DNA of 64,000 nt from positions 620,001 to 684,000 of the forward strand of contig JAINUG010000134.1 in the NCBI GenBank assembly GCA_029706075.1, in the 5' to 3' direction. The position numbers and the translations under genes are program-made. Within the stretch, counting starts at the first letter, position 1, and each line of letters starts with the position of its first letter. This DNA comes from Aldrovandia affinis (lineage: Eukaryota; Chordata; Actinopteri; Notacanthiformes; Halosauridae). This document shows positions 34,455 to 45,400 of this stretch, in pieces. The notes under the pieces are model-generated. The model saw only the letters and a program-made list of their open reading frames with translations, was not told the DNA's origin and did not search any database.

Positions 34455-35960
34455 ATTGGGCCAGATGCAAGAACCACTTTTACGCAAAAAATTCGTTCCT
34501 AAGTCATTCTGCGAGTGATTTACGAGAATTTGCCACATACACATTTTCTCGTATTTAGAATTTTCTCTTAGGTACGAACAAGATTTACGAGTGGTCCAGA
34601 GCTGTCGTACGAGTCATACGTACAATTTGCCTGCCATTCTCCAAAGCAAAACAACATTGTTTTTGACTAATGGATTGTGTCCATTTCGTTACTTAGAAGA
34701 ACTGTTGAGTTTGAATATATAACTTACACGATAATTGATAGAATTCATAATGTATAATCATTTTGAGAGTATCCTGTTTGACAATTGTAGGCCTATATTT
34801 TCTTTTCAAATTGTAGGATAATCCATCCATCCATCCATCCAATATCTAAGCCGCTTATTCCTGGTCAGGGTCGCAAGGGGGGCTGGAGCCTATCCCAGCA
34901 TGCGTTCCGGGCGAGAGGCAGGAATACACCCTGGACAGGTCGCCAATCCATCGCAGGGCACACACACCATTCACTCACACACTCATACCTACGGGCAATT
35001 TAGACTCTCCAATTAGCCTAACATGCATGTCTTTGGACTGTGGGAGGAAACCGGAGTACCCGGAGGAAACCCACGCGGACACGGGGAGAACATGCAAACT
35101 CCGCACAGAAAGGCCCCCGGCCTGGATTCGAACCACAGACCTTCTTGCTGTGAGGCGACAGCGCTATCCACTGCACCACCATGCCGCCCCTTGTAGGATA
35201 ATATCATTCATAATTCATTTATATCATTATATCATTATCATTCGTTTCAATTGTGGCTATTGAGGCTATGGTATAATACTACAATATTTTGGAAGAGAGA
35301 GCGCTGATCTATTTGCAGAGACAGACGAATGGCTAGTGTCGCGTTTTCGGTTACCACGGACTGGGCTTCGCTGTCAGTCGCTGTCCAGGGGGACATCCGT
35401 TGCAACACCGGACAAGGCAACCTCGCCAATTATGGCACGTATTCGCTCGTCGGTGTGCGTAACGGAGACTTCCTCCTGACCCCCTCCTGTTGCAGTCATG
35501 GATCGCCTTGCTTTCGCGAGACGTTTCTTTGACTCCAATTTCATATCACACCATTTTTTTTCCTTTTTTTCTGTGATGCTACTGGCAACAGATGATACTG
35601 CGTTAACTGCACAAGTATTTTTTTCCGCTTCATGGCTTTAACAGGTCCCTTAATCCCACTGTTGACGATTTTAAATCGTATGTGCTTTCGGCTACTTATT
35701 TCAGGTCAATCTCCGAGCTGGTAGTTTTTCTTCTTGGTTTTGTTCGGTGTCATTGTTATGAATGACTTTCCTATGAAAATGGGGCGGGACGCCTAACCTT
35801 ATATAGCATTATTGCGGCGTTAATTATGCTAATTCACAAATCACATGAACGTGCACTCATTTAAGAAGACGTAGCATTCAGCAAGTTTACATTGTAATTT
35901 ACAACAGCTTTCTGAAGTTACAAGCGTTTGCTGAGATTAAAAGCAACGTTTATGTAAATT
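34455..35960. repeat. Unclassified repetitive-looking block, interrupted by a SINE
   Basis: Starts GGGCCAGATGCAAGAACCAC with ACGAGAATTT/TTTACGAG motifs reminiscent of Harbinger-type transposon ends. It carries the family B SINE (34,823-35,190), a GC-richer part (35,290-35,530), and a segment (35,533-35,710) copied at about 32.8 kb. No terminal partner was found and the class is uncertain. Confidence 0.3.
34823..35190 (-). repeat. tRNA-derived SINE (family B), copy 2, 12-bp TSD
   Basis: A 368-bp minus-strand copy of the SINE at 11,279-11,645, with the (CCAT)n tail at the left. TTGTAGGATAAT is duplicated exactly at 34,811-34,822 and 35,191-35,202. Both the close match to copy 1 and the perfect duplication point to recent insertion. 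Confidence 0.9.
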
Positions 35961-36097
35961 AGTACAGTAGTTTGGTAGGTTTGTGTCCACAGGGTGATGT
36001 GTTCGTGCTTGGTGTGAGATTGCTGTTTTACCCATATGTAAGGAAACGACAAGCATCACCCTATTATGAAAAATCAAACTATGTGAATGACCTGGAT

Positions 36098-36520
36098 CAG
36101 CAGTGTGGCCTAATAGTTAAGGGACTGAGTTTTAAGTTTAAGGTTCAAATCCCAGCACTACTGTTGTATCCTTGAGTAAGGTTTATAACCTGATACATTG
36201 CTTCAGCAATATATCAACAGTATACATTGATAATATGGCAAATATATTATACATTACATTACATTACAGGCATTTAGCAGACGCTCTTATCCAGAGCGAC
36301 TTACAGTTTACATTTCTTTGCAATCCATTTATACAGCTGGATATTAACTGAAGCAATTCAGGTTAAGTACTTTGCTCAATGGTATAACGGCAGTGTCCCA
36401 CCTGGGGATTGAACCTGCAACCTTAACGTTACAAGCCCAGTTCCCTAACCATTATACCACACTGCCTGCCTATTATACACAATATAAGTCGCTCTTGAAG
36501 GTGTCTGCTTGAATAATGCG
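36098..36520 (+). repeat. Older L2-tailed SINE (family D), split by a second copy
   Basis: Head CAGTGTGGCCTAATAGTTAA with B-box-like GGTTCAAATCC (36,098-36,244). After the inserted copy the tail resumes as AAGTCGCTCTTGAAGGTGTC (36,485 on), an eroded L2 stem-loop. Confidence 0.75.
36254..36470 (-). repeat. L2-tailed SINE (family D), 217 bp, TSD TATTATACA
   Basis: Minus strand: GCAGTGTGGTATAATGGTTA head, B box GGTTCAATCC, body with TGGATTGCAAAGAAATG, then GTCGCTCTGGATAAGAGCGT and a (TGTAA)n tail. TATTATACA flanks both sides (36,245-36,253 and 36,471-36,479). Related fragments lie at 41,541-41,630, 42,757-42,859 and 46,440-46,530. Confidence 0.9.
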
Positions 36521-37560
36521 AATATTATAATGTATACAGGCTAAGTTATCGACAAGCAATGAATAATGTAATGCCATATAGCACATACAGGTCAATTACA
36601 CATCATAAAAAAAGTAAGTAGCTTTTGTCTGCATCAAATCTTTGCCTGGTTGTGGCTGTGTCCCTCCAATTCCACTGGGGATTAGGTCACAGAACGTGAG
36701 ATGAATGTCCTGCAACATCCATTTTCCAGTGCCCTGGTAGGAAATAAATTGGAATGTTAGATAATGCAAAGATGCCGATTCATGACAAAGACGGATCTCT
36801 CTTTCCCTCTGTCTGCACGTCTGTGTAATTATTCATATCTATACTTCATCTATGACTGTCACTGAACTGAAAAATGGATTTCTGCTGACACAAACTAAAT
36901 GTGCTGCAGTAAATCGTTGTACTCTTTATTAATCAATATAAGCTTACACCATCAGGGTAGTCACTGAATATTAAAACTAAGGCCAAACACACAAACACGC
37001 ACAAAACCAAACAAATGAGGAAGTATAAGTTACTTTCAATTGTAATTTTTCTGTGCTGATGCTGTTACATCAACATACCTTTATTCACGTCTCCTGCATT
37101 TAATTCAAATACATACCAGATGGTAAAGTAATAGATTCAGTTTGTAAAGTAGTTCCACTGAATGCACATGCAAATTGGGTCGCGGAAACCAAAACCCGTG
37201 TGTTTAACCCGTGCGATTTCATGGTACAAAAGTAAACGTTTGTAAGGAGTCGGACATCTGTCATTTGTTTATCTCAATGACGTTAACACATTTATATAGC
37301 TCATATCGGTATTATCATTTTCTGAAATAATTCCCTGAAATGCATTTTAAAATAGATCATGTTCCATATATTACTTGATGTTTATTCTCTTCGGACAAGT
37401 CAAAACATTATCTGGGTCCGCATATGTACAATAATATGACTCTCAATCCGAAAATCCTTCGTAGAATCAAGAGTAGATTGGACTACAATCTAATCTACCC
37501 CTTCGGTAGAATTGATTCGCGGCCGTGTGTACTACCGTGGACTTGTTGTCGGAAGGACGC
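36521..37560. other. Upstream region of DROSHA; no gene seen
   Basis: AT-rich with no recognised repeat. I looked on the minus strand for a divergent neighbour gene and found no coding exon. Confidence 0.4.
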
Positions 37561-37740
37561 TTTACAACGCCGGAAGAGATTTTCTGAGCTGTCATTGGGT
37601 TAGCCTAATATTTCTATCTCTTGATTGGTGAAACGAAGTCCAGCTTCTCTTGGTTACCGGCTAGAAACAAACTTCCCTATGTCTCAACATTTTTGTAGCC
37701 AATCGCACCGAAGTATACAAAATAGAGGCGGCAGCTCCTG
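37561..37740 (+). promoter_or_regulatory. DROSHA: Putative DROSHA promoter
   Basis: Within 180 bp there are inverted CCAAT boxes (ATTGG at 37,594-37,598 and 37,624-37,628), a direct CCAAT (37,699-37,703) and an ETS-like CCGGAAG (37,570-37,576), with no clear TATA box. This resembles a housekeeping promoter and lies just ahead of a splice donor at 37,910. The transcription start is not determined. Confidence 0.45.
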
Positions 37741-37909
37741 TGACAGTTTCCTGCTCGGGTGCATGATGATGGTTTGGATCGTGCAATTTTAAACAGTATT
37801 ACTTGTAAACATATTTATTTCTGGTTGCAACTGCGTTCGATTATCTGCTCTTCTAAAGCTTCATAGACTGGATGCTCTCCGTTGGCTCGCATACGTTTAC
37901 GGAGTGAAG
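37741..37909 (+). other. DROSHA: Putative DROSHA 5' non-coding exon
   Basis: Ends GAGTGAAG followed by a good donor GTAAAGG (37,910). The next acceptor is TTTCACTTCAAG before 38,586. Two short upstream ORFs would lie in it: ATG at 37,763 (10 codons with stop) and ATG at 37,872 ending TGA at 37,907, immediately ahead of the donor. The 5' edge is a guess. Confidence 0.4.
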
Positions 37910-38585
37910 GTAAAGGATGCTTGCCTTATTGAAATAGCTAACAAGCTAATAGGTAGCTAGCTAACGTCATAGCATCTTCTTGTCTTTTTAAATGCCCTGT
38001 CCGTTAAGCGAGTTCATTTAATCACTACTTTGCAACAATGTAGGTTGCAACTTGCAATTTGCGACTCGCATATTTACCTAGCTAGGTAGTCGGACTCAAA
38101 TGGAAAAAATGTTGTTTTAAAACATTTGTATGCTAGTTAGCGACCTAGTGTGCATCAATCAAATACCTGTCTCGGGCAGCAAGCATTGGAACAAGAAAGG
38201 TAGCTGCAAGGAAGTTAACGCTAACTTAACGTATGATTGACTCATGTAGCCATAGGCTAGCTACCCTCAAGGTTTCATATTCACATACGGGTTATTATAA
38301 TAATAATAATCATCATCATCACTGTATGTAGTATTTAAACTGCATGTAATAGTTGGCTAGCTTGTTATATGGAATGTAATGCATATCTATTATTAAAAAA
38401 ATACAGTCCAAATTACATTTGTAACGTCACAGTAACATCATGAACATGAATCCTTTACACAGTTGCATGTGTTTGTGCTAGAGGGCACATCAATAACAGC
38501 ATTGTGCATACTTTCTCACTGTTTTGAAACAGCCATGGCGTAATTCTGATTGTAGTGATATTTTCATTTTTATTTTCACTTCAAG

Positions 38586-39420
38586 AAAATACCATGTCCT
38601 TCCATCCTGGTCGTGGATGCCCCAGAGGCAGAGTCAACCCTGGGCAGCACGGGTCACCCCCAAATTACCGGCCCCCAAACCAGAGGCCACCCCCTCCCCA
38701 GCCACCCATGCCCCCATACCATTACAACCCACAGTCATCCCCATGTCCTGGCTATTCCAGCCAGGGGAACAGTGGCTACATGACCCCACGTCCTGATTTC
38801 ATGCCCTACCCTCTCCCGGTGCCATCCCAGGGTCCTAGCTCCCTCAACCAGTGTCCGATACGCCCCCCCTTTCCCAATCCGCCCATCAGACAAGGATTCC
38901 CAGAGGCCCCAAACTTCCCCCCTCCTCCCCTGCCCAACTCCTCTGGTGGCTCCATGTCTGGGTCCCCGGCCTCCACCCCGAACGCCTACCACTACATGAT
39001 GCCCAACGTTCCTCCTCCGCCCCTACCCCACCCGCCGGTCCCGCCCTCCATGGCTCAGCCAATGAGCTACCAGACCCCGTACTCCATGAGCTATGCCCAG
39101 CCCCCGTTCCCCCCGCCCAGTTTCAACCCCGGCTACGCCCAGGGCTCGGGCTCGGGCTCGGGCTCCTTCAAGCCGGACCACTTCCGGCATGGTGGCCCGT
39201 ACAAGGCTGAGAAGCCACCTGGCGAGCGCCGGTCCCCGGAGAGGGCCAGGCGCCACGAGGAGCCCCGGCACGGTCGCTATGGTTACGGCGGCCACAGTGA
39301 CAGGCACAAGATGGACTACCCGCCCGAGCGCAAGGACCGGGGGCGGAGCCCGGATAGGCGCAGAGTGGAGGGGAGCCGCCACAGGACTCCGCCCCGCCAC
39401 AGGAGCAGGGATCGCAGCAG
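38586..39420 (+). CDS. DROSHA: DROSHA first coding exon (Pro-rich and start of RS-rich region)
   Basis: Acceptor CTTCAAG at 38,585. The start ATG at 38,594 opens MSFHPGRGCPRGR, which aligns with the human protein from its internal Met; the human N-terminal extension is not seen. It encodes 275 codons: Pro-rich low-complexity sequence with a GSGSGSGSF run, then ERRSPERARRHEEPRHGR and DRGRSPDRRR. Ends in phase 2 with donor GTACCC. The N-terminus is needed for nuclear location and regulation rather than catalysis (known from mammals). Confidence 0.93.
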
Positions 39421-42400
39421 GTACCCGTTCAGACACCTCCTTTCACACTGTAGCCCGAGTAGACTCCACCCCACAGGCTCTATCTCTATCTCTGTCTCTA
39501 GAGAAAGGAAAGCTATAGTTTGGGACATTGGTTTCTGCTAAAAATAAAAAAATAATTTGCAATCTGATTCTAGCCAATTATGAGTTGCCTAATTGTGCAC
39601 CACTGGAGAATTTTCCCGTTTGAATCACCGCCTCCAATTGAAGCCCCACCTCCAGGAGATCATGATTTGTCAGAAGAAGTAACTGACCGACGTTTTTTTA
39701 GCAACGCACGTCCCTGGAAGTCATCCCACATCTCACATCACAGTGTCCACCTGGTTGAACTGCAATACTGTAGGATGTGAGCCTGACACTACACCCTAAG
39801 TGACTGAATCTGTGAGAGCTGCTGGTTTGACTCATCACTGTCCTCAAGAGGTTTTAAAATACTGCTTGTAGTGCCACCTAAACCTAAACACGTGGTTGAG
39901 ATATTGTGGCATTGTTATTTCGCACATTTGTGTGCAAGGAGTGCTGTGGATTTTTTTCTTTACATTATGTCCTCATTCCTCTGCATCAACAGATACAGAT
40001 ACAACACCGACTGTATCTGTAATATGATCCAAAGGCAGTGTGTTTTCTGTGTGTGGTATTTATGCATATTAATTAGGGATGTGGACTTCAGTTCGACTTG
40101 ATGGACAAGAAGTATTACCTCACTTGGAACTTGAAGACTCTGGACTTGAGACTTGATGACTTGAAAGACTTGTTGTTTAGAAATGTTCACTCTGCCACTG
40201 GTGTTGCCAGCAGAGTTGGGTTTTTTTAATTTTTTTGGCATGGAAATCTCCCCGCAGTTAATCCATGAAAACTGTAGATGTGTTCCTTTAGTTTACCAAT
40301 CCATTGGCACTAAAATGCACACTTTCCCCAACGTAAACAAACAAGAACAGAAAAGCAGTAGGCTACAACTATTTTTGATAAATGTTAGCCGACTGACTTG
40401 CTCATAAGGGCTGAGACAAACGAGAGTTGCTCAATATTCAAATTGAAGCTGTGCAGGTATGCATCTCTGTTCTCACTGGTGTGACAAAACGGTCGTCATC
40501 TTTAACTTTGCCCTTTGATGTCTTTTAAGAAAATTAGTTTGAAATGAATGAACCGAATATATTAACGCATATTTAAAACAACAGACTGTTGGTTTTAAAA
40601 CATGTAGAACATGTATGATGCGTCCAATTGGACTATCACAGATTATTTCCAGACCTGTCTCTGATGCTATGAAAGTATCTTGTACTTGTGGATGGATACA
40701 GTTTTAAAAGATACATATTTAATTCATAAATAAGCATTGCATTTTGTTTGAATTCACATTTGATGAAATGCATTTTATGGAAAACAATATTATAGAATTA
40801 GAATTAGAATTATTAGGAGTTGCATATGTTTAAGGTTAAGTTTAAACTTAATTTTTTTTTCAAACCACAGGTAAGACCACTTTTGAAGTAATAAGTAATT
40901 AATAGATATAATAATGCAAGCCTGGTAGTAAACAAACACACTTGACCTAGCCTAATCTGTGACTCGACTTGACTTGACACAACCTATGACTTGACCAACA
41001 ATATTTGACTTGGCTTTCTTGAGACTTGGACCATATGACTTAAGACTTACTTAAGACTGGAATAAGGGTGACTTGGCCCCATCTCTGCTATTATCGATGA
41101 ATGTGCCCAAGATCTGCCCTTGGGTCCTTTTGGGTTGTTTCACACATACTGTCTGAGGTCAGGACTGGTCCATGTTTGACTCTATTTGCAGGGAGAGGCA
41201 TCGGCACAGAGAAAGCAGGAGATCCCCCTCCCTGGACAGAGCGCACAGGAAACGGCCCAGGAGGTGATGATTGACCCACAAGCCATTATGAGCGCTCCGT
41301 TTCGTCATGTGATTGGTTAATGTTCTTCACCCATCTGTCTAAGCATTCTGCTGTCTAATGGTGCTTATGATGATGACAAGGTTCAATGTTTACTCTGCCA
41401 CGAATGTCCTTGGGGGAAAGAAAAGGACACATTCCAGGTCATCAACAGAGGCTTGTGGAATAGGGACAATACACTTTATTAACATACACACCATGGGGTG
41501 TCACCTGGTTTATTGGCTTAGTACGTTTTCCACATACGATCCATTTACACAGCTGTAAAGCAATTGAGCCAATGATACGACAGCAGTGCCCTGCCTGAAC
41601 CTGCAACCTGACAATCTGAGTTCCTTACGTTTGAGGGGTGGTCATTTTCCTGTGCCGGTGACTCTTAATTAGCGATGGGTGTGTGAGGTTTCATGAAACC
41701 CTGAAATGTAGGTATTTTGGTATGTAGGTCATTTAAACCAGTCATTGTGCTTTGCTGTGGAGAGCAAAATGATTCGTAACTGATTCATTCAAACAAGCCA
41801 GTGATTGACAGCTCATTGTAGCCTCATTATGGGGTTAATGAAAGCCCATCGCCCATTTCTAAATAAATGCACAGCCCTTATGAGTCTGTCGTGGGGTGGG
41901 CGTCCGCACATGCTCAGTTGTGTGTGTGTGTGTGTCGTGTGCGCAGTCGGTCCAGCAGCCGCGACAGGAAGCGGCCCCGTTGGGAGGAGGAGCGCGAGCG
42001 GAGGTCTGAGGGCGCGGGGGCGAGCAGGGAGAGGAGCCACACCGCCCTGAAGAGCCGCGACGGGGAGGGGGCCTCGGCCGACCGCACGGAGGAGGAGCGG
42101 GAGGAGGAGGAGCTGCTGAAGCCGGCCTGGATCCGCTGCACCCACGCCGAGAACTACTACTCCAATGACCCCATGGACCAAGTGGTGGGTGGGCCTTCTC
42201 CTCACGTGCACACAGTGCCCCCCCCCTCTGGTTGTCGGGACGTGGGTTCAGCCGCTGCACCACAGATCAGGGGATCCGCCTCATTCTCAGTGGACAATCC
42301 CTCGGTTTACAATCTGATTAAACTATGAAATAAAAGGGCGATGGCTTTAGATTTTCGCTTCAGGATTTCTGAAGTGCTTTTCATTGGCTGGTTGTTAAGA

Positions 42401-45400
42401 GCGCCCGGTAAGAACCTCTGATTCGTCTTACTAATCACTGACATCAACAGGGCTCCTCCCTGCCTGTCACCAGACACAGCGCTTTTATCTCCAGGTGTCC
42501 TATCCACAAGCCCACAAGGCCAGCCCTGGTCCTGGAGAGTTGCAGGGTCTGCTGCTGTTTGTTGTTACTCAGCTCTGAGTTGATCCCGCAGGGGGACTCG
42601 ACGGTGGTGGGCACCAGCAAGCTGCGGAACCTGTACGAGCGCTTCGAGGAGGAGCTGGTCAGGAGGCAGGACCGGGCCAAAGCCTGCCGGCCCGAGTGGG
42701 AACCCCCCAAGACCAAGCTGGACGAAGACCCGGGTAGTGCATCCATGTCACACGTTTCATTACATTTATTACATTTTACATCACAGGCATTTAGCCATCC
42801 TATCGAGAGCGACTTCCACAGTTTTACATTTCCATACACTCAATCCGTTTATACATGTGCAGGGGCCCAGATTAGGGTAAAAGTCATACTTGTCAAAGGG
42901 CAAGTATCTTAGAAAAGATACTTGTCCTTCCTAAAAGTTACTTGTCCTTGGTCTATTCCACTTCCAATTTTCCTGGAAAGTGATCTTTTTCCTGAAAGAT
43001 CTCTGCTTTCTGAATCACATTTTCGCGTTTTGAGTTTTTAGCTGATCTTCTTTGGTTTTAACCTTTTAAAACTTGAACGAGATATATTTTTCCATTCCAA
43101 ACTAGTGTGGTGTGGCAGCTAACGTAATAGCGAGCTAATAATTCCTAGATTTAACTGAGCAGGGATGTGGGAATGATTTGTGCTTTTGTGCTTGTGTGGA
43201 CTGTACGATGGAGATGAGAAATCACTGCAGGAAAATCACAGTGATTCTTCAGCCTGGCGGGAGGGCTCACTGAACTGAATATAGACAGTAACTAGCTAGC
43301 TAGTGTTCACGGATATGCTTGCTAATTCAAGGCTTTGCAAGTAACTTTGGAAATATTTTTGAATATCTGTGCATGACGTGTTTGTTACGATGTGAGTGTA
43401 AAACAGATATAGTTTCAGTTAGCTAATAAAAAAAATAAAATAAAAATCCCAAATTTACAGTCGTCAGCAGGATGATCACTTGGAAATCGAAGGTCATCCT
43501 TCTTAATTTTTTGTCGTCTGAGACGATAGGACGACTGCTAATCTGGGCCCCTGCATCTGGATTTTACTGAAGCAAAAAAATAAATAATAAATAATCTTTT
43601 GCCTCCAAGCTTCTTATCATAATATAACATAATATTAATTATAGTTTAGAGGTTTATAGATCAAACAAAAAACCTTATTTCTTTCTCTATCTACCAAAGG
43701 AGATCTGTGGTTAGACAAACAAGAATATTGTTTGTGTCACAAAAGGCCTTGTATCTCCAAAACTGCAACTTTTCAGGAAATTATAAAAAATGTTTTATTA
43801 TGACATTATATTAAACGTGTTTTACATTGACACCTTCACATGGTCTTCTGGGCAAACTGCATTAGTCACAGAGCCATGACACATTGGCAGGACTCAACTG
43901 ATAACGCAAGCTTTCTGTTCATGTATCAATTTACAAAGTGACAAAAATGGAGATACGGATGGAATACGGGGGGGAAAAAAAATCTATCCATTTCCATTCA
44001 ATAACCAGAAAATTCACCCCAAAAAAAAAAAAAAAAACCCATCTCTAGAAGTAGCATGAGGGATGCCTTTATATATGGTAAACACTCAGGCCCTTTCTGT
44101 GAGCTGAGTGTGTTTTGTGTGGCAGGGGATAAATAATGCATTCCCTCTCCCTGTATTTATGGAGAAGTCCCTGGGCCTCTGCTTCAGACTGCAGTGATGG
44201 TGACAGAGGGATAGTGACAGTTAGAGTGACAGTTAATGACAGTGACAGTGTGTGCCAGTTAGAGTGACAGTGAATAGTTATAGTTACAGTTATAGTGACA
44301 GTGACAATTATAGTGACAGTGACCGTTATAGTGCCATTAACCGTGGCAGTGATAATTAGAGTGACTGTGCCCTGGCCTGATGCGTCTCTCTCTCCTTGAA
44401 CGCAGACGAGAGCTCCAGCGAGTCGGACTGCGAGTCGGACGGCGGCAGCAGCTGCTCCAGCAGCTCGGACTCCGAGGTGTTCGACGTCATCGCCGAGATC
44501 AAGAGGAAGAAGGCCCACCCCGACCGCCTGCACGAGGAGCTGTGGTACAACGACCCCGGCCAGGTGAGCCCCGGGCGCTTTCCGGAACATTCCCTTTCGT
44601 TCATATCCTCCGTTTCCGTCGTGTGTTCCCTCGGCTCTGCAAGGGTACGAGGGTCTTCTTCACTACGGAAATACAATCTGTCGATGTATTGGCACCCTGG
44701 ATGCCCTCTTGGCTTTTTATTGTCAGCCATGTTTTTGCAGTTAACGAGGGCAGGTCGATCTGGACTCGCACTGCTTTTCTGTCTTCTCCAGCGCGATCCG
44801 CTCCCTCTCACTGCACCCAGGGCGTGCATTCGGTATTTAATTGAAAAATCCATCCTTTTGCCGTGACTCGTAGCTGCAGTTACACACTGTAAACCTGCTG
44901 AATCACAGCGATTACAGTTTTACTTGTAATTCCTCCAGTCCCCGCGCCTTCTGACCACGGCTCCAGTGCTCCTCTCACTCCTCACCGCTGTGCTTTATCA
45001 TTCCGCCACAGCTCGACGGGTCTTCTAACCGGGAACGTCCCGTTCAGAGGGCCCCCTAGTAACATTAGTTCGATTGGGTCACAGTGTCGTGTTTGCTAAG
45101 GAAATGGAGTCGGCAGGGTTGCAGGCTCCATTCCCGGTGGGGGGTTCGGTGTCCGCTAAAGCAGAGATCGTAACCTCAATCGCTGCAGTGGAATGAGAGA
45201 AAATCCAAATCTATAATGTCTAGACCGGGCCATTCAGCCCATCTAGACTCGTGGTGCAGTCTGGAGCAGTCTAGAGGTGGGGTCCCGGCCCCCGGGCCTG
45301 GGGGGCCACGGGGTCCACTGGCTTAATTGTCGCTTAACTAAAGGAGTTGATTACACCGTCAACTTGCCTCATCTGGCTTGTTGGGTGTAAATTGTTTGCC

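Noticed and set aside
36521-37560. Divergent neighbour gene sharing the DROSHA promoter
   Set aside because: In human DROSHA has a head-to-head neighbour, but I found no coding exon on the minus strand here; it may start further away or be absent.
39023-39436. Long minus-strand ORFs opposite the first DROSHA exon
   Set aside because: They are shadows of a GC-rich, Pro/Arg-rich coding exon; no splice logic or domain supports them.
38594-39541. DROSHA exon continuing to the stop at 39,541
   Set aside because: Alignment to DROSHA ends at the GTACCC donor (39,421); the next exon continues the RS region in the correct phase.
41867-42328. Single 153-codon gene
   Set aside because: This is a DROSHA exon read through its donor into intron sequence; the true exon ends at 42,184.
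44069-44590. 173-codon minus-strand ORF
   Set aside because: It runs through the GTGACA minisatellite and the antisense of a DROSHA exon; the repetitive TVTVTI composition comes from the repeat.
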